A DNA stretch of 64,000 bases from Lunularia cruciata (GCA_948567375.1 OX419756.1:69578333-69642332); one strand, 5' to 3'; numbered from the stretch's first letter, positions 34,233-45,670 are shown. Notes: generated by a model from the sequence alone, not told the origin. Translations and numbers: made by a program.

Positions 34233-34790
34233 TTCTTAACGGATCTAGGGCCTGGCTCTGAACCGGTTCCTTGAGTGGTGGAAGTAGCAACTCCACCGGA
34301 GCTGGATGTCGTGTAGCAAGGTTCAGAATCGTGAGGTTAACAGCAGCATTGTATGCACCATTTTCGGTGCAGTGCACAGTATTTGCCTCACAGCGAATTT
34401 CTGGAGTCCAATGCGGAGAAGCAGAAGTCCTTTCTTTCGCCACTATTAAATTCATCCGATTAAGCAAGAAATAACATTGAATCAGTAAGCTGGAACGCAC
34501 TTACAGAAACGCATGTGGGCATAATATTGATGTCAGCTAACCTTCATGACCAAATCATGACCAATTCATGCAATTGGGGTTATGAATATTCACCCCAATT
34601 GCAATTGGGGTGCATATTCATCAACAGCAATATTAAACAGTAATTAGCTAAAATAAGTCAATACACGAGTTGCTTTAGGTACACTGCAAGACTGACAGAT
34701 CCAATAGCCAGTTTAACCAGAGAATATTTTGGGGGCTAACTATAAGATTCCACACAAGCCTATGATCACAGGAGGGGTGAAGTCAAAAAC
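34233..34790. other. Unassigned region upstream of peroxidase exon 1 fragment
   Basis: A 139-codon minus-strand open frame (34500-34081) crosses the block edge and has no motif I recognise. A compact inverted repeat lies at 34584-34619. Otherwise nothing identified. Confidence 0.3.
34584..34619. repeat. Inverted repeat, 18-bp arms, no spacer
   Basis: GAATATTCACCCCAATTG (34584-34601) meets CAATTGGGGTGCATATTC (34602-34619); 17 of 18 positions pair. A third CAATTGGGGT lies just left at 34571-34580. Confidence 0.8.
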
Positions 34791-34800
34791 GAGCTGGTTG

Positions 34801-35197
34801 TATAAGCATCTTAGCTGCTAACCAACTGTAGCACGCAGACCTTGCGTGCTTCTGATGCATACTTGACAATTGCAACGAACTTGACCTCGCATTCGCAGAA
34901 TCCGGTAAGTACGTTACATTGAATATGTCAACTCACTAAGACTATTCGAAGACTTTCACTTTGCAATTCGTTTCTTTGCAGTACTAGCCGGTCTTCGTCA
35001 TTCTCCGGCGCCGTGCTCCTTGCAGCATGCGCACTTTACTCGCGTCCTGCAGCTGCATCTCTGTCCAAAATATTCTACGCTCATACGTGTTCTCATGTGA
35101 CAAAGATTGTTTCGCTGGTGATTGACAAAATTTTGGGAACCGATAAGACTATAGCGGGAGCTTTGAATCGTTGGCAGTTCACGATTGCGGGATCCGG
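34801..35197 (+). pseudogene. Class III peroxidase pseudogene, promoter and exon 1
   Basis: TATAAG at 34801-34806 matches the intact gene's TATA context. Exon 1 (about 34981-35197) reads signal-peptide-like VLLAACALYS, then HTCSHVTKIVSLVIDKI and DKTIAGALNRWQF. One missing base just before the distal histidine shifts HDC out of frame, and no ATG is found at the expected place (GTACTAG at 34981). The GT donor follows at 35198. Exons 2-4 are not downstream. A ~107-bp intronic tandem duplication (GCGGGATCCGGGTG at 35187 and 35294) follows. Confidence 0.88.
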
Positions 35198-35397
35198 GTG
35201 CGGTGTTCACCTTTTTGTGTTATCAGTTTTTTCTTTTTCATTAATTTCATTTTATTCGGTGAGGAAACACGAAAATATAGTATATTTTACATGCGGGATC
35301 CGGGTGTGTTCTTCACCTTTTTGTATTATCCGTTTTCTATTATTTTCATTTTATTGGTGAGAAAATTCTGGTATATTTTCCAAATTAGATAGAAAAC

Positions 35398-35659
35398 CTG
35401 TAGATAAAGTACATTCTTCATTCTTCGACTCTCGAGTCTACAACCCTAATAATAGAGGATCGGGATCGAAGGAACACATGGAGAAAGAAAGCAAGGAATA
35501 GACTGTGGACCAAAGGTTGCTCGAAGGGGAATGGTTAGGGGAGAAAGAGTTTAGCCCGAAGGTATCCATTTAGAATATCATTAGGCTCGATACTACTTTG
35601 CATGACAATTGAAACTCAACCAAATGAGTTTGCCCACTTGCCTTCTTTCCCTACACTTT
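35398..35659. other. Junction between peroxidase fragment and gypsy LTR
   Basis: About 260 bases with no recognised feature. Confidence 0.35.
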
Positions 35660-36070
35660 GTAAACACCTTGCAAACATCTCAATAATTTTGATTGACAAA
35701 GTTGTGCCTTTATTAGTGTAGGGTTTGAATACAATTCTAAGATGAAATTATTTTATGGTGAAATAATTTTCTTTGGGAAGAATTGAATCATAACAATAAA
35801 AATAGTTTTGGAAAAATTTGAAAAATTGTGATTATAGGTGATATTTTAATGTGACAAGATTGTGAATCTATGTTTGTTATTCTCTTTTTGATGTGATTTT
35901 TGTTATTTTCTTTTGGGTGTGATTTTTACTTGAAAGATTAAAGACAAAAGTAAGAAGAACTCATTGTGATATTTTACTTTGTATTTGACCATTTTTGAAT
36001 TGTATCTTTGCGGGAATGAATGGTTACTCGTTGATTATCGCAAAAGTGATACTTGTTGGGGTTTGTTACA
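35660..36070 (+). mobile_element. Truncated 5' LTR of plus-strand Athila-like element
   Basis: Matches the last ~400 bases of the LTR ends at 4367 and 49046 (TTGTATCTTTGCGGGAATGA, GCAAAAGTGATACTTGTTGG) and ends GTTACA at 36070. The left part of the LTR is missing. Confidence 0.7.
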
Positions 36071-36076
36071 TGAATT

Positions 36077-36095
36077 TTGGCATCACTACCAAGGA
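36077..36095 (+). promoter_or_regulatory. Primer-binding site, tRNA-Asp type, decayed
   Basis: TTGGCATCACTACCAAGGA lies 6 bases after the LTR end. It matches the plant tRNA-Asp-complementary site (TGGCGCCGTTGCCGGGGA) apart mainly from C-to-T and G-to-A changes, as expected from deamination of methylated CpG. Confidence 0.6.
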
Positions 36096-36125
36096 TAAAA
36101 ATCTTGGGAGTGGAAGAATACAAAG

Positions 36126-38123
36126 TTGAATCTTAAACTAAGTGTCCAACAAATATGTGTGTCTGCATCAAGAGAACAACAAGAAGACAGAGTTTGTAAA
36201 AGAAAGTTTCATCATGAAGAAGAAGAACCCTCAAAGAGCCAATTCACCATTGAAAAAAATCTGAAAAGAAGATCATTTACAAGTTCTTCTCAAAGTTCAA
36301 GAAGCCTTGCAAGAATTCAAAAAAAAGAAATGAAAAATCAGGTGGCAAGGTTACTTTGCATCTCCAAATCCCAAGAAGAAGAAAGATGCAAGCAGACAAA
36401 CATATTTGTTACACCCCGGTACACCAACTTCCATTAGAGTGGTCAAGGGAACCGGTTTCATAAAAGAATTCATACGTGAGAAGACAACACCAATTTTGAC
36501 GGAAGAAGAGTGCCAATATATCTTACACATGATTCCTTGACTAGCTCAAAGGGATCTTAAAGAGCAATCTGATGAAATTGAACCTCTTTCTCCAACTCGC
36601 GTTAAAGTCGATTTACCAACAGAAGAACAACCTATAGACAAAGAGCCAACTTTGAACTTGGTTAACCCCTAGGCCAAATGAAACGCACAATCACCAACCA
36701 ATACCTCGGGTCCGTCAAGTCCCACATTACAGCAGCATATTTTTCAGAGTTACAAAATGACATTATTACACATCACATGACACTCCCATAAAAAGTATAA
36801 GGGAATAGAACAAGATGAAGATCTTGATGGATTCATCAAGAAATTTGAAGTCATCTCTTTTGCCAACAAGGAGCATGACTATGCTGATCAGCTGCAGATT
36901 CTCTCAAGTCTATTGCAAAAGAAGGCAAGGAGTTGGTATACCCATGTGACCCAAAAGAGGTCAGACCAGCAGATTGGGCAGAATTGCAAAACAACTTGCT
37001 AGAAGGATTCCGAGAAGTTGAGAGATTACTCTGAGCAATTGATGGCTTTATTGAACCAAGTGCCAAAGCAATCCGGTGTGGTGATTTATTCTGATGCACA
37101 AGCCATCACCTAGATCCTTTGTGGTTTTTCACCAAAGATATGCATCTTTGCAAGGGAGAGCAATGTCACTTCCTTAGACAAGGTACTCAAACATGTTGCC
37201 CATTACAAGGTGGCTCACTCCAACTCTTTGGGCAACCAAAGAAATCCAGAGGAAGAAAGGCAAGAAGCCCAGACAAAGAGCTTCTTGCAGTACTTCCCCT
37301 TCTTTGAAAGAATCCTCCATGTCTTCCAGTTCTTCTTCGGAATCCAAAGAAGACTCAAAGCCTAGAAGAATCAGAAGGCAATGAGGAAAGAAAGTATCAA
37401 CACCCCCTTCTAAAGTTATAAATAATACTGACACTAACCTGGAGACTCTTATTAAAAAAGAAGAAAGTGAAGTATGTATGGACTCCAACGGAGGGAGTTG
37501 CGCTCCAATTCAAAGGAGATGAAATTGTATATTGTATAACTCTTGAGGAAGAGAGACCTCGAGAAGGAAGTCTGGCTCTTGAAAGAGAATGACCCGGATC
37601 TTGAAGTTTTGAGAGTTGAAATACACACAAGGAAGAAGAAGTGTGGTCCAAAGAAGTGATTACTACTTCTTCATCTTCAAGAAAGGAAAAGAGATTGCAC
37701 CCAAAAGCTATCCTATCTACTAAGGAGGAAAAAATTCTTGCAAAAGCCAAAGCTAAAGCCTTGTAGAAGGAAATCCATAAGGCACCACAAAGGACTTGAG
37801 AAATGAGTTTGGGAGAGGATACAAAGACAAAGCCTCCAATTTTTCTGGTAGACATCCTTTCCAAAGTTGAGGATCTGATCCAAGCCAAGGTGAGTAAACC
37901 TGAAGAGCCTTGGGTCAAGACCATCAATACTCCAGTCACCATCCTAAAGCAACTTGACGTCAAGTTGGAAAAGGAAGAGACTTCCAAACCAAAGACCAAG
38001 GTAAAGAAGGTGAAATTGGGGGGAGTACCTCAATATAATATTGTAGCAAATTTGGCATCCACACATGCTGATGACACATTTAAGAAATTGTGGGAAGACA
38101 AAAGCTATACAAGAAACAGTTGA
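36126..38123 (+). pseudogene. Athila-like gag, zinc-knuckle region deleted
   Basis: Recognised by comparison with 46200-49000 (minus): QEDEDL/EQDEDLD, KFEVISFANKEHD (36850), MALLNQVPKQSGVV (37040), FSPKICIFARESNVTS (37127), then the C-terminal linker (VEDLIQAKVSKPEEPW, 37866). Between about 37455 and 37470 the segment that in the relative carries CCHC knuckles (46440-46890) is absent, a clean internal deletion of roughly 450 bases. Stops interrupt the frame. Confidence 0.7.
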
Positions 38124-38144
38124 GTTTGTCCCTCAAGAAAGTAA

Positions 38145-38560
38145 GTGCAATCCATGAAAGAATTGCCTGCCATCTATCATATTGAACAAGAAGATTTGGG
38201 ATCTCCTGAAATGGATGTGGAGATTGTAGGTTTCATGATAATATCAATACTTATTGATTTGGGTTTCATTGTAAATGTCATGATGGAGGATACCGCACAT
38301 CAATTGGGGTATCATATGTTCAAACCAACACCTTGAATTTTGAAATGTGTAGATCAAACCAGGAGATGACCATTGAGCATGGTGTCTAACTTAATCACAG
38401 TCATTGGAGGACTGCCCTTCAAGTTGAATTACATCATGTTGAGACTAGTGACCAAAACTGGTTGTCCACTATTGATCAAAAGACCCTGGTTGTACATTAC
38501 TCAAGTTGTTTTTGGATTAGCACCAGCAAAAGTTGAGGTTCAAGGATATCTCATTTGAAG
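38145..38560 (+). pseudogene. Athila-like aspartic protease region
   Basis: VEIVGFMIISILIDLGFIVN stands where DVLVDGGSAMN stands in the relative, so the D-G-(S/G) active site reads DLG and is lost. Downstream PFKLNYIMLR and CPLLIKRPWL are the family's C-terminal protease lines. Confidence 0.6.
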
Positions 38561-38989
38561 ACCAGAAGCTAGTGACTATGAGTTGGACAAAGGTTTCACA
38601 CCATGGGGACACCACTTCTTCAGAAGACAAAGATGGATCTAAAGATTTGTCATCTTCATCTTCCAAAGACTCCAATGAAGAGGTCCAAGTTAATCACTTT
38701 GAATGCTACAAGGTAGATGTCACACATGAAGATCCATATGACATCACCTTGAGTGGAAATAATTTGGAGGAAGGGGGTTTGAATGCTATTCAACTTGGAT
38801 TAATCCGAGTCAATCACATTGAAAGAGTCATCAACCCCCAATGATTTTCAAGATGTTGTTCTATTCAAAGGAAAATTTTAGAAATTTCAAAGGTAGTCAC
38901 TTTGGAGGAGTTGGCAAGATATATTGCCTTGTTTATTGAAGACCAAGATGTATTTGCTTGGTCTATCAATCAAATGCTAGGAACTCCCT

Positions 38990-39830
38990 GAAAATTTGGG
39001 GAACTTCAGATTGATCTTGTTGAAGGTGCAATTCCGGTGTTGCAAAGATAGTATTGCATGAACTTGAAGTACTCATCTTGGTGAAAGATAAGATTGACAA
39101 GTACTTGGGGGTTGGGATAAGTTTTCCAGTCTTGAGCAGTGAATGAGTATCTCCTAGTGTCATTGTTCCAAAGAAGAAGATGGGGAAAATTTGAGTGTGC
39201 AAGATTTCCAAAAATTGAACTTAGGCACAAGGAAAGACTATCATTCTTTGTCATTCACAAATACTATTTTGGACCAAGTAGCTAGTCATCCTTGTTAAAG
39301 CTTTCTTGATGGATTTTCAAGCTATAATCAAGTATCCATTTGAGAAGAAGACAAGGGATAAAACCACATTCACTGCCAATTTTTCTTAGAATAAGATGTC
39401 CTTTGGGTTGTGTAATGTTCCCACTACTTTCTAGCGGATGATGAATGTGATTTTTAAAGATTTTATGTGGAAATTTGTAGAAGTATTCATTGATGATTTT
39501 TGTGTGTTTGAACAAAGAGAAGTACATTTGGATTACCTTCACCTAACTTTTGAAAGGTTTTATTTTGCCGGGTTGTCATTACACCCAGAGAAATACTTCT
39601 TTGCAATGATAGAAGGCATTCTTCTAAGGCATCTAGTCTCAAGCCAATGTATTGAAGTTGATATTGAGAAGGTGAAAGTGATATCAGCTTTGGAATTCCC
39701 TAAAAACATTCAGGAGCCAAGGGCCTTCTTGGGACATGTTAGATACTACAGACATTTTGCATCAAATAATGTGTTGCTTGTTGCATCACTAGCAAAGCTT
39801 CTGAAGAAGTCCAAAGACTATTTGTAGAAA
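38990..39830 (+). pseudogene. Athila-like reverse transcriptase
   Basis: ELQIDLVEGAIPV (39001), frameshifted fingers and palm (VIVPKKK-like near 39165), then an open stretch from 39438 with FKDFMWKFVEVFIDDFCVF holding an intact FIDD catalytic pair at 39492-39503. GLSLHPEKYFFAMIEG and EFPKNIQEPRAFLGHVRYYR follow. The thumb is intact and the fingers are broken. Confidence 0.85.
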
Positions 39831-39839
39831 GTAAAACAA

Positions 39840-40330
39840 GAAGAAGCTTTTCAAGTGTTGTAGAAGAAACTAGTTGCAGCACCAGTAATGAGGGCCCCAA
39901 ATTGGGATGTCCCTTTTCATGTGTATGTGGATACTTTGTCCCTTACAATTGGAGTAGTCTTGAGTTAGAAAGACAAGAAGAAGAAAAACTATCCAATTTA
40001 CTATGCCAACCATTAGCTTTCAATTGCAAAAAAGAATTATTGGATGAGTAAAAGAGAAGCACTCAGAATGATGTATGCTTGCAAGAATTTTTGCCACTAT
40101 TTGTTGGGATATGAGTTTGTCTTCTACATGGACCATTATGCTTTGCAACATTTGGTAAAGAAGGCAAATTTGTGTGGGAAAATTGCAAGATAGATCTTGT
40201 TGTTATGAGAATTCACATACACTATACAAGTAAGGAAGGGAGCTTCACATTCAAATGTGGACTTCCTATCTAGGCTAGAGACTCAAGACCAAGAATTGGA
40301 AGTCGATGATTGGTTTCCTAAAAAGGAGCT
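39840..40330 (+). pseudogene. Athila-like RNase H
   Basis: After a stop the frame continues: NYWMSKREALRMMYACKNF, CHYLLGYEFVFYMDHYALQH and KIARWILLL, the usual RNase H end with the DHxAL motif. The adjoining tether SHSNVDFLSRLE matches the normal ADxLSR line. Confidence 0.85.
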
Positions 40331-40339
40331 ATATCACTT

Positions 40340-40790
40340 GATGGCAATCTGAAGTACAAGGTATGCATCCAAATATCACTATTTCTATACTTGTGAGTGT
40401 CTTGAGCGATTGGACCCGGAGCAGAGTGCAGTCTTCCTTAGGAAAATGGAATCATACCAGCTAAAAGACAATATTTTATTTAAAATGGGTGAAGATGAAG
40501 TACTTTGGAGGTGCTTGGAGGCATATGAAGTCGGAGGAATAATTGAGTCCTTACCCTCATAAGCATTGAGAGGACATTATGCCCTAAAGAATATAGTAAA
40601 GAAAATTCTTTCAACAGGGCATGGTGGCCGACAACGGACAAAGATACTCACAACCATATCCAAAGTTGTGACGCTTGTCAAAGAACAAGAAAGTTGATGG
40701 CTACTTCCTAGTGGCCTTTGAGACCAATTTTGCCATTGGCCCCATTTGAGAAATGGTGAATTGATTTCAAATGAATTCAATTTCTATCCT
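40340..40790 (+). pseudogene. Athila-like integrase, N-terminal stub
   Basis: ECLERLDPEQSAVFLRKMES, YQLKDNILFKMGEDEVLWRC, RGHYALKNIVKKILSTGHGG and LAPFEKW are the zinc-binding N-terminus and first core line. The catalytic triad is missing because the element ends here. Confidence 0.75.
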
Positions 40791-40799
40791 ATCTTCAGT

Positions 40800-41817
40800 C
40801 TAAACTAAAATAGAAGTCATAGGTCTACTAATAACTTCTCCCTTCTCTACTCTTACTTCTTCTAATGTCTCAAGTAACTCACCCAAAGACACTTGCACTT
40901 CTAGTTCTACTACTTTGCATTGGATTTCTACTTTCTCACTACTCCAAAGCTTTTCTAACTCAAACTTCACCAAATCTAATCTTAGACAAATATTATCTCT
41001 ACTTCCAACATCTTCCTATCTACTCTCTCCCTTAAGCAAATCAATAACTTATTCATATCAACATCCTTCACTTTTTGCTTCTTCATCTCTTGCACAAGCA
41101 ATTTAAATTCATGTAGTCTGGTTTCCTCCATCTTTACTTTGGCTTCAATGCTTAACATCGCCTTCATCTTCACTATGACTTCTCCAACTGAATCCAACTT
41201 ACTCCTTAGAACTATCTTCTCTCAACTCCTTTATGCTTTCAACTCATTCCAATACATCTTCAACTTGTCTTCAAATTTAGCCTTCAATGCTCCTTTCTCC
41301 TCCATGCATTGGACAAGTTGAATCTCCACACTTTTGATCAGCCCTCACAACCTCTCGTCCTCTCAGATTTGATCTATCAATTCATGTTGCCATGCTTGAT
41401 TCTTCTCCTCTACACTTTACACTGTAGGTTCTCTAGTTCTTGCTCCATCACAACTGCCATCACCTTTAAATATATTACCTACAATTGTGCATATGTGAAA
41501 TCTCCCTTCAGTTTCTCAAATGTTGCCTTTTGCTTCTTTAATTCTTCAATTTGTCGTTCAAGTCCTCATTGTGCTTCACAAAACTCTCCTTCAAATAAGC
41601 AAATCTCTTTTTTTAAAGGGAAACATCAACCCACAGTTCTTTGGCTTCTTTCTCTCCTTAGGTTAACTTCCTCCTTAACTCCAAATTTTCTTTACTCAAG
41701 AAATTCACTACATTGAGCTCATCCTTCACTTCAAGATGCTCTTTCTTCAACTCTTCCTTCTTCTTTTGCATCTTCAACAACAAGGGACAAATAATCTTCA
41801 CGAATATGTGATGTCAT
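40800..41817 (-). pseudogene. Coiled-coil ORF module inside the 3' LTR of the minus-strand element
   Basis: Related to the C-terminal half of the ORFs at 998-3613 and 49828-56313: LHEFKLLVQEMKKQKVKDVD, NICLRLDLVKFELEKLW and VISRPMTSILV. The frame can be followed from an ATG at 41817, 31 bases after a TATA box (41856-41848), but the conserved N-terminal domain is missing. In-frame stops are present. Its end is cut by the junction at 40790-40800. Confidence 0.6.
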
Positions 41818-42270
41818 TGAACTAAGATGAGTACCTCCTAACCCCTAATTTATATACTTGTGAAATAGGAATGCACCAAAGTTATGCACCATACTTATAA
41901 GAATATTCTTCTAAGCATGTGGTCTTATCTTTACCTAACCATTAAGTTAAGGATTTATTCACATGGGCTATCTTTGGACTATAGAAGAATCTAAAGCAAA
42001 AGCTTGTGGGTCCAAGAGTTCTAAACAATTTTTTCAAAGCCAAACTCTTAAAAATAATACCGGGTCAATACAATAGAATCCAAAAGAGCGGTGTTCATCT
42101 TTTCTACCTCTTCTAAGGTAAGGTCTCCTCTATCTTAGGTATGATTAACTTTAGCTAATCATGACTAATGTAGAACCATTTTTTATCTCTATAAAATAAA
42201 TATCTCTCAAGTATTTATAATATCAAACTAAATATCACAATAACACATATATGCCCAAATGGATCTTACA
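41818..42270 (-). mobile_element. 3' LTR U3 of the minus-strand Athila-like element
   Basis: Starts TGTAAGATCC at 42270 directly after a polypurine-type tract (GTTGGGGGTAAA, 42271-42282). A TATA box TATATAAAT lies at 41848-41856. The same U3 sequence, in opposite orientation, starts at 47502. Confidence 0.75.
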
Positions 42271-42699
42271 TTTACCCCCAACTAAGATTTCACTTTTTCC
42301 TTAAAGTGAACATCTCTCTACCTTCTATGATAAAGCAACAACTTATCATGGTTAATCCTATCAAAGTGTCTTTCTCCCAATTGCTTAAGGTTATAGGTGT
42401 AATTTTCCCACACCTTCACCGCCATGAAAAGACCAAAGTAGTCAGGCAAAAGTATCTTTTGCACTCTCTTGAATTAAATGGAATCAAAAAACATTATCCA
42501 ATCACTTTCTTTGAAAGGCTCCACCTTCTTCTTTCATTGCCTCTTTTCATAGCTCCCCTTTGGTTTTCTTTGGGTTTGCTCCACTCAAACTATAGCAATT
42601 GCTCTTGCCTCCTCAAATTCCATGAGTTGATCCTTCCTTGACATCTTTGCATCACCACCTTGTGCTTTCTTCAATCTCCTATGAATGCTTTGGAAGGTG

Positions 42700-43221
42700 G
42701 GAAGATCAAAGTGAATAGGTAAAGGTAGACTCAATACCATAGACCAAATTAAATGGAGAATATCCAGTAGAATTCTTCATGGTTGTCCTATACTCACACA
42801 GAACCGCTTGAATCCTCTTGTCCCAATCCTTAGCCTCCTCTATTTTTTCATCTTTGGCCAACAACATGCACCAGGTCTGATTTTTTCTCTCTACCAAACC
42901 ATTGGAGTTTGGCTTATAGACTGTAGTTACTCTATGGTGATAGAGAAATTTCATAGCATAGTTGTAGTGATGTTCCTTGTATACTCTCATCCTCTATCAA
43001 AGACCAACTCCAAAGAACCTAGTGATAATACATTCATAAAGAAATCTACCAACTTCATCTTCATTCTTGTCTCTCAATGGTCTAGCCTCAACCCACTTGG
43101 TAAGGTAATTAATAACTACCACAATGTACTTATTGTTCCTTGGACTTCTATTGAGAGGACCTACAAAGTCAAGTTTCCACTTCTCAAAAGGTCTTATCAA
43201 TGGAATTGATCTATGAAACAA
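42700..43221 (-). pseudogene. Athila-like integrase core
   Basis: RPFEKWKLDFVGPLNRSPRN carries the first catalytic Asp, then YIVVVINYLTKWVEARPL. The block holding the second Asp (SDxGxHF) is missing at 43000, where two frames meet. The third part has HRVTTVYKPNSNGLVERKNQ with the Glu, then STGYSPFNLVYGIES. Confidence 0.85.
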
Positions 43222-43433
43222 GAGGGGGAAGTGGAAGTAGACTTTCTAGCAAAATTTTGATAAACACGACAAGTTTTTCAATAATCAAGAAAATCCTTCC
43301 AAATCTCTCTCCAATGATAACCTTCATCTAGAATCTTGAAAGTAGTCACCTTTCTTGCGAAGTGTTCCCCATACACTAAACCTCCATGTGACTTCTTTAT
43401 GAGTAAGATAAACTCGTCCTTACCCATTGCTCT

Positions 43434-44125
43434 TCAAAGTAGACCATATGCTCCTTGGTGAAAAAGAATATCCTCCACCATTGTGTAAGGTTTAGATCTT
43501 GTTGCAAGGGCCTTTCTCTCCCTAACATGCATCCCTTCTAGATAGTTACCTCTTGTAACAAATTCCACAATCTCCTTGTACTCCATTTGAACCTCATGAG
43601 TTATTGAGATTATCATGAGCTCTTCATCTGAGAAGAAATCATCTTCTTGTTCAACTCCAAAGGTCCAAGATAACAAATTAGCATTTGTATGTTTCTTGTC
43701 TAGCCTATCCTCAATGGTGTAGTCATACTTAAACAAGAGTATCATCTACCTTTCTACGTCCTTTCCATATTAGGCTTGTTGACGATATACTTCAAAGCCT
43801 TGTAATCTGTGACAATAGTGACTTTTCTTCTAATCAAGTAGTGTCTAAGCTTCTTGAGACCAAAGATTACTACCAACCCTTCTTTCTCTGTGATTGAGTA
43901 GTTATTTTTTGTTAAAACCATCTATCTACTAGCATACGCTATTGGATGATCATGCCTATCTTGGTCTAATTGACTATGAGTGCATCCTATAGTTACATTA
44001 GAAACATCTGTGTAGAGGATGAATGGCTTACTCCAATCAGGTTTAGCAAAAATTGTAGCTACAACAATGGATTGCTTGAGCTCCTCAAAAGCCTTGAGAG
44101 CCTCTTTGTCTTTCAAAATTACCAT
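43434..44125 (-). pseudogene. Athila-like RNase H and tether
   Basis: KPFILYTDVSNVTIGC (first Asp), HPIAYASR, YSITEKEGLVVIFGLKKLRH, TIVTDYKALKYIVNKPN; then YDYTIEDRLDKKHTNANLLS into the integrase linker. The motifs are complete in order, but stops fall at about 43915 and 43745-43780. Confidence 0.85.
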
Positions 44126-44149
44126 ATGTTTTACACCCTTCTTTGTGTA

Positions 44150-44836
44150 GATGGTAAATTCATAAGCCTGATTGGAAAATGAAAAGATGAACTTCCTATA
44201 TCACCCAACCATCTCCAAGATTGGCATGACTTTATCAAACTTGAAGGGAACCTTGAGATTTTCCTCACCTTCTTAGGATCACCTCACCCTCACAAATTTC
44301 TCAATGAAGGTTTCAAATAAATTTTTCATGAACCATTGGAATGTGGCTAGAGCATTGCAAAGCCTAAAAAGCATGATCTTGAAAGCATAAGTTCCCCAAG
44401 GTGTTGTGAATGCGGTGAGTTGTTGATGCTTTGGTGCAAACTTGATTTGGTTATATCCATTATAACCATTTCCAAAACTATACTTCTCATGACTTGTAAC
44501 CTCTTCCAAGATCTCATCTTTGAATAGCAAAAGGTAATTATCATTCTTAGTAATAACATTAAGCTTCTTGTAATCTACATGTACCCAAAGATTACCATTA
44601 TTTTTCTTCACAATCACAATTGGAGACACCCATTATGAATTCTCCACCTCAAAGATAAATCTGGCTTCTTTGAGCTTATCAATCTCCTCCTTCATAACCA
44701 AAGCTATTTGTGGGCTAATGCAACATTGCTTTTGGTAGACTCGCCTTGCATGCTCCTTCACTTCTATCTTTTGCTCCCCCAAAGTGACTTTCTTTAGATC
44801 TTTGTAACTAAAAGCAAACACATGGATGAACTGCAA
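44150..44836 (-). pseudogene. Athila-like reverse transcriptase, catalytic segment deleted
   Basis: EEIDKLKEARFIFEVENS, then SPIVIVKKNNGNLWVHVDYK, YNGYNQIKFAPKHQQLTAFT and PWGTYAFKIMLFRLCNA. The frame then ends at KFVRVR (44280), exactly where EVFIDDFCVF follows in the plus-strand relative. It resumes with PILEMVG*YRKFI. The FxDD segment is therefore deleted. Confidence 0.85.
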
Positions 44837-45670
44837 AAAATCTCCTAAAATCTCACTTTCTCCTCCTTGGTAACATTTGGACCATACTTGAGTGTAGATA
44901 ACCTCCTCTCTCTCTTCTCAAGTGTCAATTGTGATTTAATTGGGTTTTTCACAACCTCTGGCTTAGGTGAAAAATCTATAGCACACAAGGAATGCACATA
45001 TGAATCAAATTCAGATTTATCCTCTTCCTTGGAATTCTCTCCCTCCATGCTTTTGTCTACACTTGAAGCTCCTTCTTCTGAATCTGATTTCCAATAATCA
45101 GAAGATGGTCTATCTAAATGTGAAATGTTGGTGGTGTTAGTGATAGGAATTTAAACTCTATGGTTTGATGACCCAATCCTCAAGTACCCTTTATGCCATC
45201 AATCAATTGTGCATGCTTCTCTCAACCATGACCTCACAAGAAAAAAAAATCATAGTTTGAATCCTTCAAAAGTTAGAAAGTCATGAGATTGAACTCCCAT
45301 AACTAAAACTACCACTTTATCCATCATCCTTATTGGTCAAACTTGTTGTTTTTTTGCCATGTTCACCACAAATGTTGAAGGTCTAGAGGGTATCATACCC
45401 AACTTCTTCATCAATGGCGTTCATTGCAGATCCTCCATCAACAAGCACATCCTTGATGTTGTGACCATTCACTCTCATATCAATCTTAGAGGCATATTCA
45501 CAAGCTTCCCATGGTGTAGGTTTGGCATCCACCGCCCCAACTAATATTGGAGTTTTTGCTTTCAACTTCCTCTTGCTCCTTGTAGGACTCAAACCACCTC
45601 TAAGCTTCTTTCTCAAGGTAGGATTCAAAGCAATTAGTTGACCCATTGTGATGTTGTTATCATGCAACCC
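44837..45670 (-). pseudogene. Athila-like protease and linker
   Basis: An open stretch 45667-45383 ends KIDMRVNGHNIKDVLVDGGS, AMNAI: the D-G-G-S active-site loop of a retroelement aspartic protease. Down to 44845 an acidic linker (EGENSKEEDKSEFDSYVHSL) leads into RT. Confidence 0.7.

Larger units (their letters stand above)
35660..40790 (+). mobile_element. Athila-like Ty3/gypsy element, plus strand, 3'-truncated
   Basis: LTR end, PBS, gag (36126-38123), protease (38145-38560), RT (38990-39830), RNase H (39840-40330), start of integrase (40340-40790). It stops abruptly after an integrase PFEKW motif, where the minus-strand relative begins (40800). It shares gag and pol wording with that relative across the whole length. 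Frameshifts and stops are numerous. Confidence 0.8.

Noticed and set aside
34081..34500. 139-codon minus-strand frame as a gene
   Set aside because: It crosses the edge of the duplicated block; no motif, no splice context and no support from the copy at 17880-18014.
37397..37999. 200-codon minus-strand frame opposite gag
   Set aside because: Antisense to gag coding; gag homology with the minus-strand relative explains the conservation.
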